A program made the position numbers and the translations under genes. This document shows, piece by piece, positions 1-8,838 of a stretch of DNA of 64,000 nt; position 1 is the stretch's first letter; each line of letters opens with the position of its first letter. Below the pieces are notes generated by a model. It was not told the origin of the DNA and did not search any database. It saw only the letters and a list, made by a program, of their open reading frames with translations. The DNA is from JAEUIG01 sp046349775 (GTDB taxonomy: Bacteria > Planctomycetota > Planctomycetia > Planctomycetales > Planctomycetaceae). The DNA lies in NCBI GenBank assembly GCA_046349775.1, contig JAXMBS010000010.1, positions 37,601 through 101,600 on the forward strand, read 5' to 3'.

Positions 1-41
1 CTACGATGCTCATGGGAGAAATGCTTGAGCGGAGCAACTGA
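1..41 (+). CDS. 3' end of an upstream gene (partial)
   Basis: An open frame enters from the window edge and ends at a TGA at 39-41, directly before the ATG of the next gene. It encodes only about a dozen residues ending LERSN. Too little is visible to name a product. The abutting stop and start suggest an operon with the site-2 protease that follows. Confidence 0.35.
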   Translation, partial: TMLMGEMLERSN

Positions 42-1208
42 ATGAAGTGGTCCTGGAAGATCGGCACGGTCTCGGGCATCGGGATCTACCTGCACGGGAC
101 ATTTCTGATCCTGCTGGCATACTTCGGGATCGACAGCCTGGCCCGCGGCGGCAGGCTGATCGACGCCCTGGGGGTGATGCTGTTGTTGCTGGTGCTGTTT
201 TCGATCGTCGTGCTGCACGAACTGGGGCATGCGTTCGCGGCGCGACATTACGGCATCCAGACGCAGGACATCACGCTGCTGCCGATCGGCGGCGTCGCGC
301 GGCTGGAACGGATTCCCGAAGAGCCGAAGAAAGAACTGGTCATTGCGCTCGCCGGTCCGGCCGTCAACGTTGTCCTGGCAGTACTGTGCGTGTTGGGCAT
401 GCTGCTCATCGCCGGTACGGCGTTTGTGTTCGGTGCGGTCCAGGGCGGACATCGGCAACTCGTGCTGCATTTGTTCAGCGTGCCGCCCGTCCGTTCGGTT
501 TCCGATCTGCCGAGCATTGTGCCATACGTGCTGTTCCAGATGCTGATCGTCAATGTGATGATGGTGCTCTTCAATCTGCTGCCGGCGTTTCCGATGGACG
601 GCGGCCGCGTGCTGCGGGCGCTCCTCGCGATGCGTCTGAACTATGTGAACGCCACGCAGGTTGCCGCGCGGATCGGCCAGTCGATGGCTGTGCTGTTTGG
701 ACTGGCGGCGTTGTACTTTCACCATCCCATGCTGGCGTTCATCGCGCTGTTCGTCTGGATCGGGGCCCAGGCGGAAGCGACGCAGGTGGAAACGCGCGCC
801 GTCATGGGTGGAGTGACGGCCGGCGACGCCATGGTCACTCGATTTCGGACGGTCACGCCGGACAACACACTGCAGGAAGTCTCGGACCACATCATTCGCG
901 GGTTCCAGCAGGACTTCCCTGTCGTGACCGACGGCCAGGTGGTCGGGATGCTGACGCGCGGCGACCTCCTGAAGTCACTGGTGCAGGGAGGTCAGGAGCA
1001 GCGCGTCGCCGACGTGATGCACCGGACGTTCGAGCGGGCGGAAGCGAGCGAACAGCTCGGGCGCGTGTTTGAGCGGCTGCAGAACTGCGCCTGTCACTCG
1101 CTGCCGGTGCTGCGGCAGGGGCAGCTCGTCGGCGTGATCGACATGGAGAACGTCGGCGAGTTCATCGCGCTCCGCTCGGCGCTGCGGAACCGCGGCGAGG
1201 ATGCGTGA
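42..1208 (+). CDS. Site-2 protease family membrane metallopeptidase with CBS pair
   Basis: This is an M50-type intramembrane zinc protease of 388 residues. The zinc motif HELGH is at residues 59-63 inside a membrane segment, and the second motif, FPMDGGR, places the zinc-binding aspartate at about 186. Several hydrophobic segments fill the first 250 residues. Residues 250-380 form two CBS repeats (GDAMVTRF and ADVMHRTF begin the two halves), a module that often senses adenosyl ligands. The family cleaves membrane-embedded substrates, typically in signalling or quality control, but the substrate here is unknown. The ATG follows the upstream stop with no gap, so translation may be coupled. Length and motifs match the bacterial group of M50 proteins with C-terminal CBS domains. 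Confidence 0.93.
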   Translation: MKWSWKIGTVSGIGIYLHGTFLILLAYFGIDSLARGGRLIDALGVMLLLLVLFSIVVLHELGHAFAARHYGIQTQDITLLPIGGVARLERIPEEPKKELVIALAGPAVNVVLAVLCVLGMLLIAGTAFVFGAVQGGHRQLVLHLFSVPPVRSVSDLPSIVPYVLFQMLIVNVMMVLFNLLPAFPMDGGRVLRALLAMRLNYVNATQVAARIGQSMAVLFGLAALYFHHPMLAFIALFVWIGAQAEATQVETRAVMGGVTAGDAMVTRFRTVTPDNTLQEVSDHIIRGFQQDFPVVTDGQVVGMLTRGDLLKSLVQGGQEQRVADVMHRTFERAEASEQLGRVFERLQNCACHSLPVLRQGQLVGVIDMENVGEFIALRSALRNRGEDA

Positions 1209-1212
1209 CAGC

Positions 1213-1291
1213 GGGAGGGCGAGGCTCCCGCCGAGCCGGATGGTCAGGAGACGCGCTCTTCATCGCGGCTCCGCAGGAGCGTCGCCCTCCC
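1213..1291. repeat. GGGAGGGCGAGGCTCC-type hairpin repeat, copy 1
   Basis: Imperfect inverted repeat: the arm at 1213-1237 (starting GGGAGGGCGAGGCTCC) pairs with 1267-1291, separated by about 29 bases. Related sequence occurs at 23686-23772, and the left arm alone at about 43723-43747. It lies between two convergent genes, where it could also act as a bidirectional terminator, although no T-tract is present. Confidence 0.7.
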
Positions 1292-1325
1292 ACCAGCCGG
1301 GCTGCCGGTGCGCTGTGCGATCAGA

Positions 1326-2333
1326 TTACTGTGTCTTCGTCACCGGCTTGTCGTCGTTCGTCGCCCGCTTGTCGAAGGCGCGCGTGAACTCGGCGGGCGG
1401 GCGGTCGTTGAACGGGTTGTTCAGCCAGAACGTCTCGTTGACCTTCATCTCTCTGGGGATGAATTTGTAAACCGTTTCCGCGGATCCTTGCGGATTCGTC
1501 AGCCGGATCGCCGTCGGCAGAAATCGGTCCGTCAGGATCACTTCCGCGCGGGACCACTCCTTCGCATCCACTTCGAGCTTGGGCGCCGCGACAATGTGGA
1601 TCTGCGGCGGGTACCGCACCTCGCGTCCGTCCTTGTCCTTGACGATCTTGCCCTGCGGCCAGTGCATGCTGCCGAAGCTGAGGTGATACCGCTGTTTCGC
1701 CTGTTCGGCCTTCAGACCGAACAGAAACGGCAGCGGGCCATTGATGATGTTCTTTCCCTGCTGGTGGACCGGGATCTCGACAGTGTCGTACAGCTTCTGA
1801 TCGTCATGGATCAGAAAAATCTGTTTGCCGGTGCAGATCCACCGCTGGTGGTCCTCGAAAGCGACGGTGAACGGGATGCCGTTTTCGTTTTTCTTCGTGG
1901 ACGGCCCGGTGAGCTTGCTGGGTTCAAAATCAATCCGCCCCTGATCGGGTGCTTCGAACCAGAACTGGCCGTCCGCGCGCTTCTCGACGCTGTACACCGA
2001 GTCATAGGTGTATTTGACCAGCGGCCCGCGCAATTTCTTGATCTTGGCGCTCTCTCGCTCCCAGACGACCAGCAGATCCTCAAGTTCCTTCGAGATCTTG
2101 AGTTCCGGTGCCGGCCGTTGTTGCCGCGGCGGCGGATCCTGCGTGCCGGCAGTGGGGGTCACGCCGGATTTCAGCGGCTGCTTCGTCTGGGTCTGCGTCT
2201 TCGGCTGTTGTGCGGCGGGGGTCTGAATTCTGGCCCGGCCCGGGGCCTGCGGCTGCTGGGCGTTGGCCGTCAGCACGAGGCCGGCCGCCAGACAGCAGGC
2301 GCTGCAACAGGTCAAGAGCTCGCGGCGAGTCAT
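1326..2333 (-). CDS. TIGR03009-like secreted protein
   Basis: A 335-residue protein with an N-terminal signal peptide (a hydrophobic stretch ending ANAQQ at about residue 27), a Gln/Pro-rich linker up to about residue 75, and a mature domain beginning KISKELEDLLVVWE. The mature part resembles the TIGR03009 family, a planctomycete paralogous group of exported proteins of unknown function whose fold looks like a lipoprotein-carrier (LolA-like) domain; the fold statement is an inference. It is convergent with the protease at 42-1208, with a hairpin repeat between them. There is no evident operon partner. Confidence 0.75.
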   Translation of the reverse strand: MTRRELLTCCSACCLAAGLVLTANAQQPQAPGRARIQTPAAQQPKTQTQTKQPLKSGVTPTAGTQDPPPRQQRPAPELKISKELEDLLVVWERESAKIKKLRGPLVKYTYDSVYSVEKRADGQFWFEAPDQGRIDFEPSKLTGPSTKKNENGIPFTVAFEDHQRWICTGKQIFLIHDDQKLYDTVEIPVHQQGKNIINGPLPFLFGLKAEQAKQRYHLSFGSMHWPQGKIVKDKDGREVRYPPQIHIVAAPKLEVDAKEWSRAEVILTDRFLPTAIRLTNPQGSAETVYKFIPREMKVNETFWLNNPFNDRPPAEFTRAFDKRATNDDKPVTKTQ

Positions 2334-2648
2334 GACGGATCGGATCCTTCCTGGTCGTGAAACGCGCCGGCTCAGCGGCGGTCAGCGTCCCGCCCGGCGG
2401 TCAGCCGGTCGGCTTCGCACCGGGGAAACGGAGGGGGGCGGAATTTAGCAGCCGGGAGCGACCCTCGCCAGATCGGTTTCAGGCACCTGGACAGGGCGAT
2501 TGGCCGCCGGTCGCCGCTCCGGCCGTTCGTAAACCTGCCGTAGCTAGGATGTTCTGGTCGAGTACGAATAACTGTGCCCCGCCGTGCCGGAACGCAGGCT
2601 CGCACGCTTCCGGCAGGTCGTGCGCTTCAAGCATCGGAGGAGTTTGAT
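2334..2648. other. Divergent intergenic region
   Basis: About 315 bases between the divergent genes at 1326-2333 and 2649-4145. I see no convincing gene. The only clear signal is GGAGG at 2636-2640, eight bases before the ATG at 2649. Promoters for both flanking genes probably lie here but no strong -35/-10 pair could be assigned. Confidence 0.5.
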
Positions 2649-4145
2649 ATGCTGGCTGATGTTGGACGGGGCCTCACCCCGATCAGCCGACAGATTTATT
2701 CCCTGAAATCGCTCGCACGCCCGTCGCGATTGGCGCAGGGCCCCCTGAACTTTGATTCCTCGGACGACTTTTCTCTGCCACCCGCTCAACAGCAAAACGC
2801 GGAACTTCCTCGAATGCCTGCCGAATCTCTCCACGACGACGCCGCTCCCAGTTTGACCCCCGGCCGACGCGACTTCTTGAAGTCCGGTGCTGCCGGCGTG
2901 TCGGCCGCCGCGCTGGCGGCGACGTTTCCTGCCCGGACCGGACTCTACGCCGCGAGTGACGACATCCTCCGCGTGGGACTCGTCGGCTGCGGCGGACGCG
3001 GATCGGGCGCCGCCGAACAGGCGCTGTCGGCCGACAAGTACACGCGGCTGGTGGCGATGGGGGACACTTTCAAGGGCCAGATCGACAGCAGTCTGGCGGC
3101 CCTGAAAATGAAGTCCGATCTCGCGGATCGGGTCGCAGTCGCCGACGAGATGAAGTTCGTCGGGCTCGATGCCTACCGGAAGGTGATCGAGAACGTCGAT
3201 GTGGTGCTGCTTGCCACGCCGCCGGGTTTCCGCCCTGTGCACCTGCGGGCGGCCGTCGAAGCGGGGAAGCACATCTTCACCGAAAAACCGATGGCGACCG
3301 ACGCACCGGGCGTCCGCAGCGTCGTGGAAACGGTTGCGCTCGCGAAGGCAAAGAACCTCGCAATCTGCGCCGGTTTCTGCTGGCGGTATCACAACGAACT
3401 GCGCGAGTTGTTCACGAAGATTCACGCCGGGGCGATCGGCAACGTCCTGGCCGTCTTCGGCACGTATCTCACGGGTCCGGTCAAGCCGATGCCGCCGGCT
3501 GACACCCGCCCGGCCGGAATCTCGGATCTCGAGTGGCAGGTCCGCAACTGGTACAACTTCACCTGGCTCTCCGGCGACGGCCTCGTCGAGCAGGCGGTCC
3601 ACACGGTGGACTGGCTCGCCTGGGTCATGCAGGACCAGCCTCCGGAAAGCTGCACCGCAGTCGGCGGCCGCCAGATTCATGCGAACGGCGGCAATATCTA
3701 CGACCATGTCGAAGTGAACTACGTCTGGCCGAATGGCACGCGCGGGTTCCTGGCGCAGCGCCAGATCACCGGTTGCTACAACGAGAACGGCCTGACCGTG
3801 ATCGGCGACAAGGGCGTGGCGGAGATCAAGCCGGGAGGCCGTGTCTCCATCAAGGGGGAGAACGCCTGGAAGTACAAAGGTCCGGCCAACAACATGTACC
3901 AGACCGAGCATGACGAGTTCTTCCTCTCCATTCGCGACGGCAAGCCGATTAACAACGGTGAGCGGATGTGGAAGAGCACGCTCATGGCCATCATGGGGCG
4001 GATGGCGGGCTACACCGGACAGCAGGTGAGTTGGGAGCAGGCGTACAACTCGACGCAGACCCTGGTGCCGGATGTCACCCAAGGTTGGAGTGCGGAGCCG
4101 CTGCCGCAGGAAATGGCGCAGCCGGGGGTCACCCCACTGGTGTGA
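2649..4145 (+). CDS. Gfo/Idh/MocA family oxidoreductase, Tat-exported
   Basis: NAD(P)-dependent sugar/polyol oxidoreductase family. The Rossmann motif GLVGCGGRGSG follows a twin-arginine leader RRDFLKSG and an alanine-rich hydrophobic stretch. FTEKPMATD is the characteristic EKP signature of the NAD-binding domain, and the C-terminal half is the usual alpha/beta substrate domain. Planctomycetes encode many exported members of this family, thought to act on uncommon sugars. The start is uncertain. ATG 2649 has a strong GGAGG eight bases upstream, whereas ATG 2814 gives a normal-length Tat leader but a poor ribosome site. The frame stays open upstream of both. The next gene, a DUF1501 gene, begins 34 bases downstream, so they probably form an operon. 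Confidence 0.9.
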   Translation: MLADVGRGLTPISRQIYSLKSLARPSRLAQGPLNFDSSDDFSLPPAQQQNAELPRMPAESLHDDAAPSLTPGRRDFLKSGAAGVSAAALAATFPARTGLYAASDDILRVGLVGCGGRGSGAAEQALSADKYTRLVAMGDTFKGQIDSSLAALKMKSDLADRVAVADEMKFVGLDAYRKVIENVDVVLLATPPGFRPVHLRAAVEAGKHIFTEKPMATDAPGVRSVVETVALAKAKNLAICAGFCWRYHNELRELFTKIHAGAIGNVLAVFGTYLTGPVKPMPPADTRPAGISDLEWQVRNWYNFTWLSGDGLVEQAVHTVDWLAWVMQDQPPESCTAVGGRQIHANGGNIYDHVEVNYVWPNGTRGFLAQRQITGCYNENGLTVIGDKGVAEIKPGGRVSIKGENAWKYKGPANNMYQTEHDEFFLSIRDGKPINNGERMWKSTLMAIMGRMAGYTGQQVSWEQAYNSTQTLVPDVTQGWSAEPLPQEMAQPGVTPLV

Positions 4146-4179
4146 GCAGGGCGGATAGCGCAAGACAGGGGAGCATCTG

Positions 4180-5660
4180 ATGACGATTCGACGCTCATTT
4201 GAGATCCCTGCGTCTGTCTCTCGGCGAAGCTTTCTCGCCGATGCCGCGCTCGGAATCGGCTCGGTCGCGCTGACGCATCTGTTGGCTCAGGATGGCGCGT
4301 TGGCGGCCGGTTCGGCGCAGGCTTCCACGGCCGGACACGACCTGACCCCGCGGACCGGCCATCTCCCGGCGCGGGCAACCAGCGTCATCATGCTGCTGCA
4401 GAACGGCGGGCCGAGCCAGATGGACCTGTTCGACCCCAAGCCCGAACTGACGCGTCTCAACGGGCAGTCGCACCCGGGCGAGATCATCGCCTTTCAGCCG
4501 GGAAGCGTCGACAAGAAGATCATGGCCAGTCCGTTTCAGTTCCAGCGCACGGCACATGCGGCATGGAACTCTCGGAACTGCTGCCCAGCATCGGAAACAT
4601 GGCGGACGACGTTTGTCTCATCCGCTCGATGTTCTCCGACAACAACAACCATCCCCAGGGGATGCGGTGTCTGACGACCGGCAAAGTCTTCACGGGCCGG
4701 CCGACGATTGGCGCCTGGATCAGCTATGCCCTCGGGACCGAGAACCAGAACCTGCCGGCGTTCGTCGTCCTCCGCGACCCGGACGGCTACAACAACGGTG
4801 GCACCACGATGTGGGACAACGGCTGGCTGCCGGCGCTCTTTCGCGGCACCGAGATCCAGTCCCGAGGCGCACCCGTCCTGTATCTCAATCCCAGTCAACC
4901 GCAGCCGGACGGCGTGCAGCGCGCCAACCTCGATCTGCTGGCGCGGCTCAACGAATTGCAGCGTCGCGAATACCCGGACGAATCCGACCTGGAAGCCCGC
5001 ATCCGCAATTACGAGCTGGCGGCCCGGATGCAGCGCAGCGCGCAGGCGCTGCTCGATCTCTCCGGCGAGACCGCCGAGACGCAGCAGTTGTACGGCGTCG
5101 ACCAGCCGCACTGCTCGAATTACGCGACCCGCTGCCTGATGGCACGCCGCATGGTGGAGGCCGGCGTGCGGTTCGTCCTGATCACCGCGCCGATTAAGTC
5201 GGGCGGTGCGCCGTGGGATCATCATGGCGATCTCAAGCCCGGCCTCGAACAACTTTGCCCGCAGGTCGACCAGCCGACGGCCGGCCTCATCGCCGACCTC
5301 AAGCGCCGCGGCCTCCTGGAGAGCACGGTTGTCCTCTGGAGCGGCGAGTTTGGTCGCCTGCCGATCTCGCAGAACGGCACCGGCCGCGACCACAATCAGT
5401 TTGCATTCAGCCTGCTGGTCGCCGGCGGCGGGTTTAAAGCCGGATACGTGCACGGCGCAACGGACGAACTCGGTTACAAGTCGGTCGTCGATCCGGTGAG
5501 TTGTCCCGACCTGCACGCAACGCTCTTGCACCAACTCGGTCTCAACCACCACGAGGTGTACTTCCGGCACCAGGGGCGAGACGAGCGTCTGACGGATCCC
5601 GACGTGACTGGAGCCCACATCGTGAAGGACGTGCTGGCCTACGAGCCCACGTTCGTTTAG
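4180..5660 (+). pseudogene. DUF1501 protein gene with one frameshift
   Basis: DUF1501 proteins are exported, alkaline-phosphatase-superfamily-like proteins typical of Planctomycetes; their function is not established. The first part (4180 to about 4548) encodes a twin-arginine-like leader (SRRSFLADAA) and the conserved LQNGGPSQMDLFDPKP. The rest (from about 4549) continues in another frame with MELSELLPSIGNMADDVCL through GHIVKDV-like C-terminal motifs to EPTFV. One missing C after 4548 explains the break: restoring it gives RHGTCGMELSELLP, as in intact relatives. A GGGGAG ribosome site precedes the start. It is either a recent pseudogene or a sequencing error; everything else in the gene looks intact. 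Confidence 0.88.
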
Positions 5661-5681
5661 TGGCACGACGAAAGCCGGGGA

Positions 5682-5770
5682 AACCGCGAATCAACGCGAA
5701 TCAACGCGAATTTGCCGGAATCCAAACGCCTTCCCATTCGATCGAGACCTATTCGCGTCGATTCGCGGTT
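5682..5770. repeat. CGCGAATCAA hairpin repeat
   Basis: AACCGCGAATCAACGCGAAT at 5682-5701 is complemented by 5751-5770 with one mismatch, giving a 20-base stem. The left arm contains a tandem 10-base word (CGCGAATCAA, nearly three copies, to about 5710). It lies just after the frameshifted DUF1501 gene. It is not a CRISPR: there are no regular spacers. Confidence 0.8.
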
Positions 5771-5802
5771 GCTCGCAGTGCCTGACTTTTTTCCGTTGAT
5801 TC

Positions 5803-5982
5803 CGTGCTCCTAACGATCAGAAGTTTGTTTTCTTGCGTAAATTCTTCCCCGTCACCAACCAGGATCACAAGCGGTTTAGGGCCACCGAGATCACCGAGGA
5901 CACTGAGACGAAGAGAATTCCATTGAATTCTCTGTGACCTCGGTGGCAAACCGCTTTCGGGTTGCGGCCAACGGCCGCGCTG
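5803..5982. repeat. 180-base dispersed repeat, copy A
   Basis: This stretch reappears in the same orientation, with roughly 85 percent identity by eye, at 6892-7082. Both begin near CTAACGATCAGAA and end near GGCCGCGCTGGG. Internally, GCCACCGAG is complemented by CTCGGTGGC, and GAGAATTC by GAATTCTC, so each copy can fold as a hairpin. The two copies bracket the amidohydrolase gene. Together with the hairpin repeat at 5682-5770 it fills the region 5661-6010, in which I see no gene. Confidence 0.85.
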
Positions 5983-6010
5983 GGGATTCCGAGGTTCCAA
6001 GTTCGTCTGC

Positions 6011-6859
6011 ATGCCGATCATCGACGTCCATAGCCACGTCTGGCGCTATCCCGACCATTTCAATGACGACTTCCGCCAGCAGGCCAAACGCGCCAAGGCC
6101 GGCGTCGAGGTCGATCTGACGGTTCGCTACGAAGACTACGCGCGGCAGTCGGTCCCCGACGTGCGAACGATCGTCTTCGGCGGCAAAGCCCGCCTCAGCG
6201 GCGTCTGGGTCGATGACCGCTACGTTGCCGACCAGGTCGCGGCGCATCCGGGCCAGCTGATCGGCTTCCTGTCCGTCGATCCCACGCAGACCGGCTGGCG
6301 GCGCGAGCTGCGCGAAGGCCACGAAACGCTTGGCCTGCGTGGGATCAAGCTGCTGTCGATGTATGCCGGGTTCCGACCGGATGACGAGCGGCTCGATCCC
6401 CTCTGGAAGTACGCGACGAAACACGCGCTGCCGGTGCTGCTCCACACGGGGACGACGTTCGTTGCCCAGGCGCCGCTGGAGTGTACGCTGCCGCGTCATC
6501 TCGATCGTGTGGCGACACGGTTCCCCGACGTGAAGCTGATCCTCGCGCATCTCGGTCATCCCTATGAAGGGGAATGCGTGGCCGTCATCCGCAAGCATTC
6601 CAACGCGTACGCCGACATCAGCGCACTGCACTACCGGCCGTTTCAGTTCTACCACAGCCTGATGCTCGTCCAGGAATATGGTGTCTGGGAGAAGCTGCTG
6701 TTCGGGACCGACTACCCGTTCACGACGGTCAAGGCGACGCTGGACGGCCTGCGGAACCTCAATCAGTTGGTCGAGGGGACGAACCTGCCGCGGCTGAACA
6801 TGGACGCCATCGAGCGGATGATTCACCGCGACAGTCTGCCGCTGCTGGGCCTCGCCTGA
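6011..6859 (+). CDS. Amidohydrolase family protein (TIM-barrel metal-dependent hydrolase)
   Basis: A 282-residue amidohydrolase-2 type protein. The N-terminal metal motif is DVHSHVW (residues 5-11), followed by HTGT near the middle, HLGHP, and the C-terminal GTDYPF carrying the catalytic aspartate. Members hydrolyse or decarboxylate cyclic substrates; the substrate here is not known. The gene stands alone between two direct copies of a 180-base repeat, about 350 bases after the DUF1501 gene. The ATG is preceded by no strong ribosome site. Length and motif order match the family. Confidence 0.87.
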   Translation: MPIIDVHSHVWRYPDHFNDDFRQQAKRAKAGVEVDLTVRYEDYARQSVPDVRTIVFGGKARLSGVWVDDRYVADQVAAHPGQLIGFLSVDPTQTGWRRELREGHETLGLRGIKLLSMYAGFRPDDERLDPLWKYATKHALPVLLHTGTTFVAQAPLECTLPRHLDRVATRFPDVKLILAHLGHPYEGECVAVIRKHSNAYADISALHYRPFQFYHSLMLVQEYGVWEKLLFGTDYPFTTVKATLDGLRNLNQLVEGTNLPRLNMDAIERMIHRDSLPLLGLA

Positions 6860-6891
6860 GTTGAAGCCGCCGCAGGTCAGGCGTAGTGGCG

Positions 6892-7082
6892 TCTGTGCTA
6901 CTAACGATCAGAATCCTGTTTTCTTGCCCAAGTTTTTCCCCGCACCAACCAAGATCACGAGCGGCTTTGGGCCACCGAGATCACCGGGGACACTGAGACG
7001 GAGAAACTTCTATTGAATTCTCGGTGACCTCTGTGACCTCGGTGGCAAACCATTTCTGGTTGCGGCCATCGGCCGCGCTGGG
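6892..7082. repeat. 180-base dispersed repeat, copy B
   Basis: Direct-orientation partner of 5803-5982. It differs by scattered substitutions and by an extra GGTGACCTCT-like unit near 7022-7031. It occupies most of the 397-base gap between the amidohydrolase and the next DUF1501 gene (6860-7256). The remainder of that gap shows no gene, only GGAGG at 7246-7250, which serves the next start. Confidence 0.85.
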
Positions 7083-7256
7083 CCATTGGCGGCTCTTCGC
7101 ACTCAGCTTAGCGGGGATTGCCTGCGACAACGGCCGTCGAAATTCGGTCGTGTACTCCGCGGTGAACTGCGGCGTACTGATCGAGGAGTTCTAGTCTGGG
7201 TCGGGCTCAGCGGTTATCATAAGAGACTGTTGATCCTTGTTGAGCGGAGGAGTGAG

Positions 7257-8819
7257 ATGCACCGCGCGGGCTGCTGCCGAGCCGACCATCCACTGATCGG
7301 CCGCCGCGAACTGCTGCACGTCGGCGGCCTGTCGCTGTTCGGAACTGGGCTGTCGCACTTGTTGCGGCTGGAACGGCAGGCGGTTGCCGCTCCGCGTTCG
7401 GCCCCGGCCAAGGCCGTCGTGTTCATCTTTCAGGCCGGCGGACCGTCGCAGCACGAGACGTTCGACCCCAAGCCGCTGGCCACCGACGGCGTGCGCGGCG
7501 AATACGGTGTCACCCAGACGAAACTGCCGGGAGTTCAGTTCTGCGAATACCTGCCGAAACTGGCGTCCCGGGCGGACCGGTTCTCAATTGTTCGTACGAT
7601 GCATCACACTGCCGGCCGGGAATTCCGCAACGAACACTCCAGTTGCTTCTACCTGCTGCACACGGGATCGACGGCACTGCCGGTCGGTGACACGAATGCT
7701 ACGATCAGTGCCGCTCGCGCCGGCCGGATCGCGTGGCCTTCGATCGGTTCGATGATTGACTATGCGGCGCCGTCCCAGAGCCCGGCTGGTTTGCCGTCGG
7801 TCGTCGAAATCCCCCGGGTGAGCCAAATGAGCTATCCGGGTCGCGACCCCGGCCTGCTCGGCCCGCAGTATTCCCGCTGGGGAGTCGATCTGGCTCCCGC
7901 GTGCAAGGCGCCCGACGCGGCTGGATCGTGCCCGAATTGCTTCAGTCATGACGACCCCAACGATCCGGCCCGCGCCGCCGGACCCGGCCCCAATGCCTGG
8001 TGGGACAACACCAGTTGCCGCAACCCCGATTTCCACCTGCCGAACCTCGGCCTGGCGGACGCTGTCAGCCTGCCGCACATCAACCACCGCACCGAACTGC
8101 TTGGCCGGCTCGAACTGCTGCGCACGCAACTGGACCAGCCGGAACCCCGCACTCGGCTGGGCATCGCCTATGACGCCCACCGCGAGCAGGCGCTGCGGCT
8201 CGTGCTCAGCGCGGCGCAGCGCGGAGCGCACAACCCGTTTGACCTGACGCAGGAAACGGATGCGACGCGCGACCTGTATGGCCGAGAAGAATGGGGCCAG
8301 GGGTTCCTCGTCGCGCGGCGGCTCGTCGAGGCGGGCGTCCGCATGGTGCAGATCAACCTGCGCGGGTGGGACACGCACCAGAACGCGTTTCGCGACCTCA
8401 AGCGCCGGCTGCTGCCGTCGATCGACCATTGCCTCAGCGGCTTCCTGGACGATCTGGAGCAGCGCGGGCTGCTGTCCCAGACGCTGGTGGTGATGTGCGG
8501 CGAGATGGGACGCACGCCGCGGATTTCTCCGATTTCTGTGGGTGGTAAGAACGCATCGGGAGAGATCTTTACTCCCGGCCGGCATCATTGGGGGGACGTG
8601 TTTCCGTGCTTCTTCGCCGGGGGCGGCATCGAGCCGGGACGCGTCATCGGCCAGTCGGACGCAGAAGCCGGAGTGCCCGACAGCGAGGCGTTCACCCCCG
8701 AAGACCTCGCGGCAACGATTTTCCAGCAGCTGGGGATCGGCCCCGATCGGGAATTCCTGGACAATGCCGGCCGGGCTTATCGGGTCTATCGCGGAACGCC
8801 GATCGCACCGCTGGTGTGA
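7257..8819 (+). CDS. DUF1501 domain-containing exported protein
   Basis: A 520-residue member of DUF1501. The leader has RRELLHVGG followed by a hydrophobic stretch (Tat-like). Family motifs are FQAGGPSQHETFDPKP near the N-terminus, an internal ARRLVEAGVRMVQIN, WDTHQNAF, and VMCGEMGRTPR towards the end. The open frame extends 57 codons upstream, but ATG 7257 has GGAGG six bases before it and yields the normal leader, so I chose it. Its 3' end faces the 3' end of the cytochrome-type gene at 8839-11964, with only 19 bases between. In many planctomycetes these two families are adjacent and cotranscribed; here they converge. Confidence 0.93.
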   Translation: MHRAGCCRADHPLIGRRELLHVGGLSLFGTGLSHLLRLERQAVAAPRSAPAKAVVFIFQAGGPSQHETFDPKPLATDGVRGEYGVTQTKLPGVQFCEYLPKLASRADRFSIVRTMHHTAGREFRNEHSSCFYLLHTGSTALPVGDTNATISAARAGRIAWPSIGSMIDYAAPSQSPAGLPSVVEIPRVSQMSYPGRDPGLLGPQYSRWGVDLAPACKAPDAAGSCPNCFSHDDPNDPARAAGPGPNAWWDNTSCRNPDFHLPNLGLADAVSLPHINHRTELLGRLELLRTQLDQPEPRTRLGIAYDAHREQALRLVLSAAQRGAHNPFDLTQETDATRDLYGREEWGQGFLVARRLVEAGVRMVQINLRGWDTHQNAFRDLKRRLLPSIDHCLSGFLDDLEQRGLLSQTLVVMCGEMGRTPRISPISVGGKNASGEIFTPGRHHWGDVFPCFFAGGGIEPGRVIGQSDAEAGVPDSEAFTPEDLAATIFQQLGIGPDREFLDNAGRAYRVYRGTPIAPLV

Positions 8820-8838
8820 TCCTCGACATTGTGCTCAT

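Noticed and set aside
2544..4163. Long minus-strand open frame over the oxidoreductase
   Set aside because: It is a shadow of the plus-strand gene: Arg/His/Val-rich composition, no recognisable domain, and it exactly covers a gene with clear motifs.
4536..5666. Long minus-strand frame over the DUF1501 gene
   Set aside because: Same reason: high-GC antisense frame with no conserved sequence, opposite to GGPSQ/DUF1501 motifs.
5682..5770. Possible CRISPR
   Set aside because: Tandem 10-base words without spacers; the structure is one hairpin.
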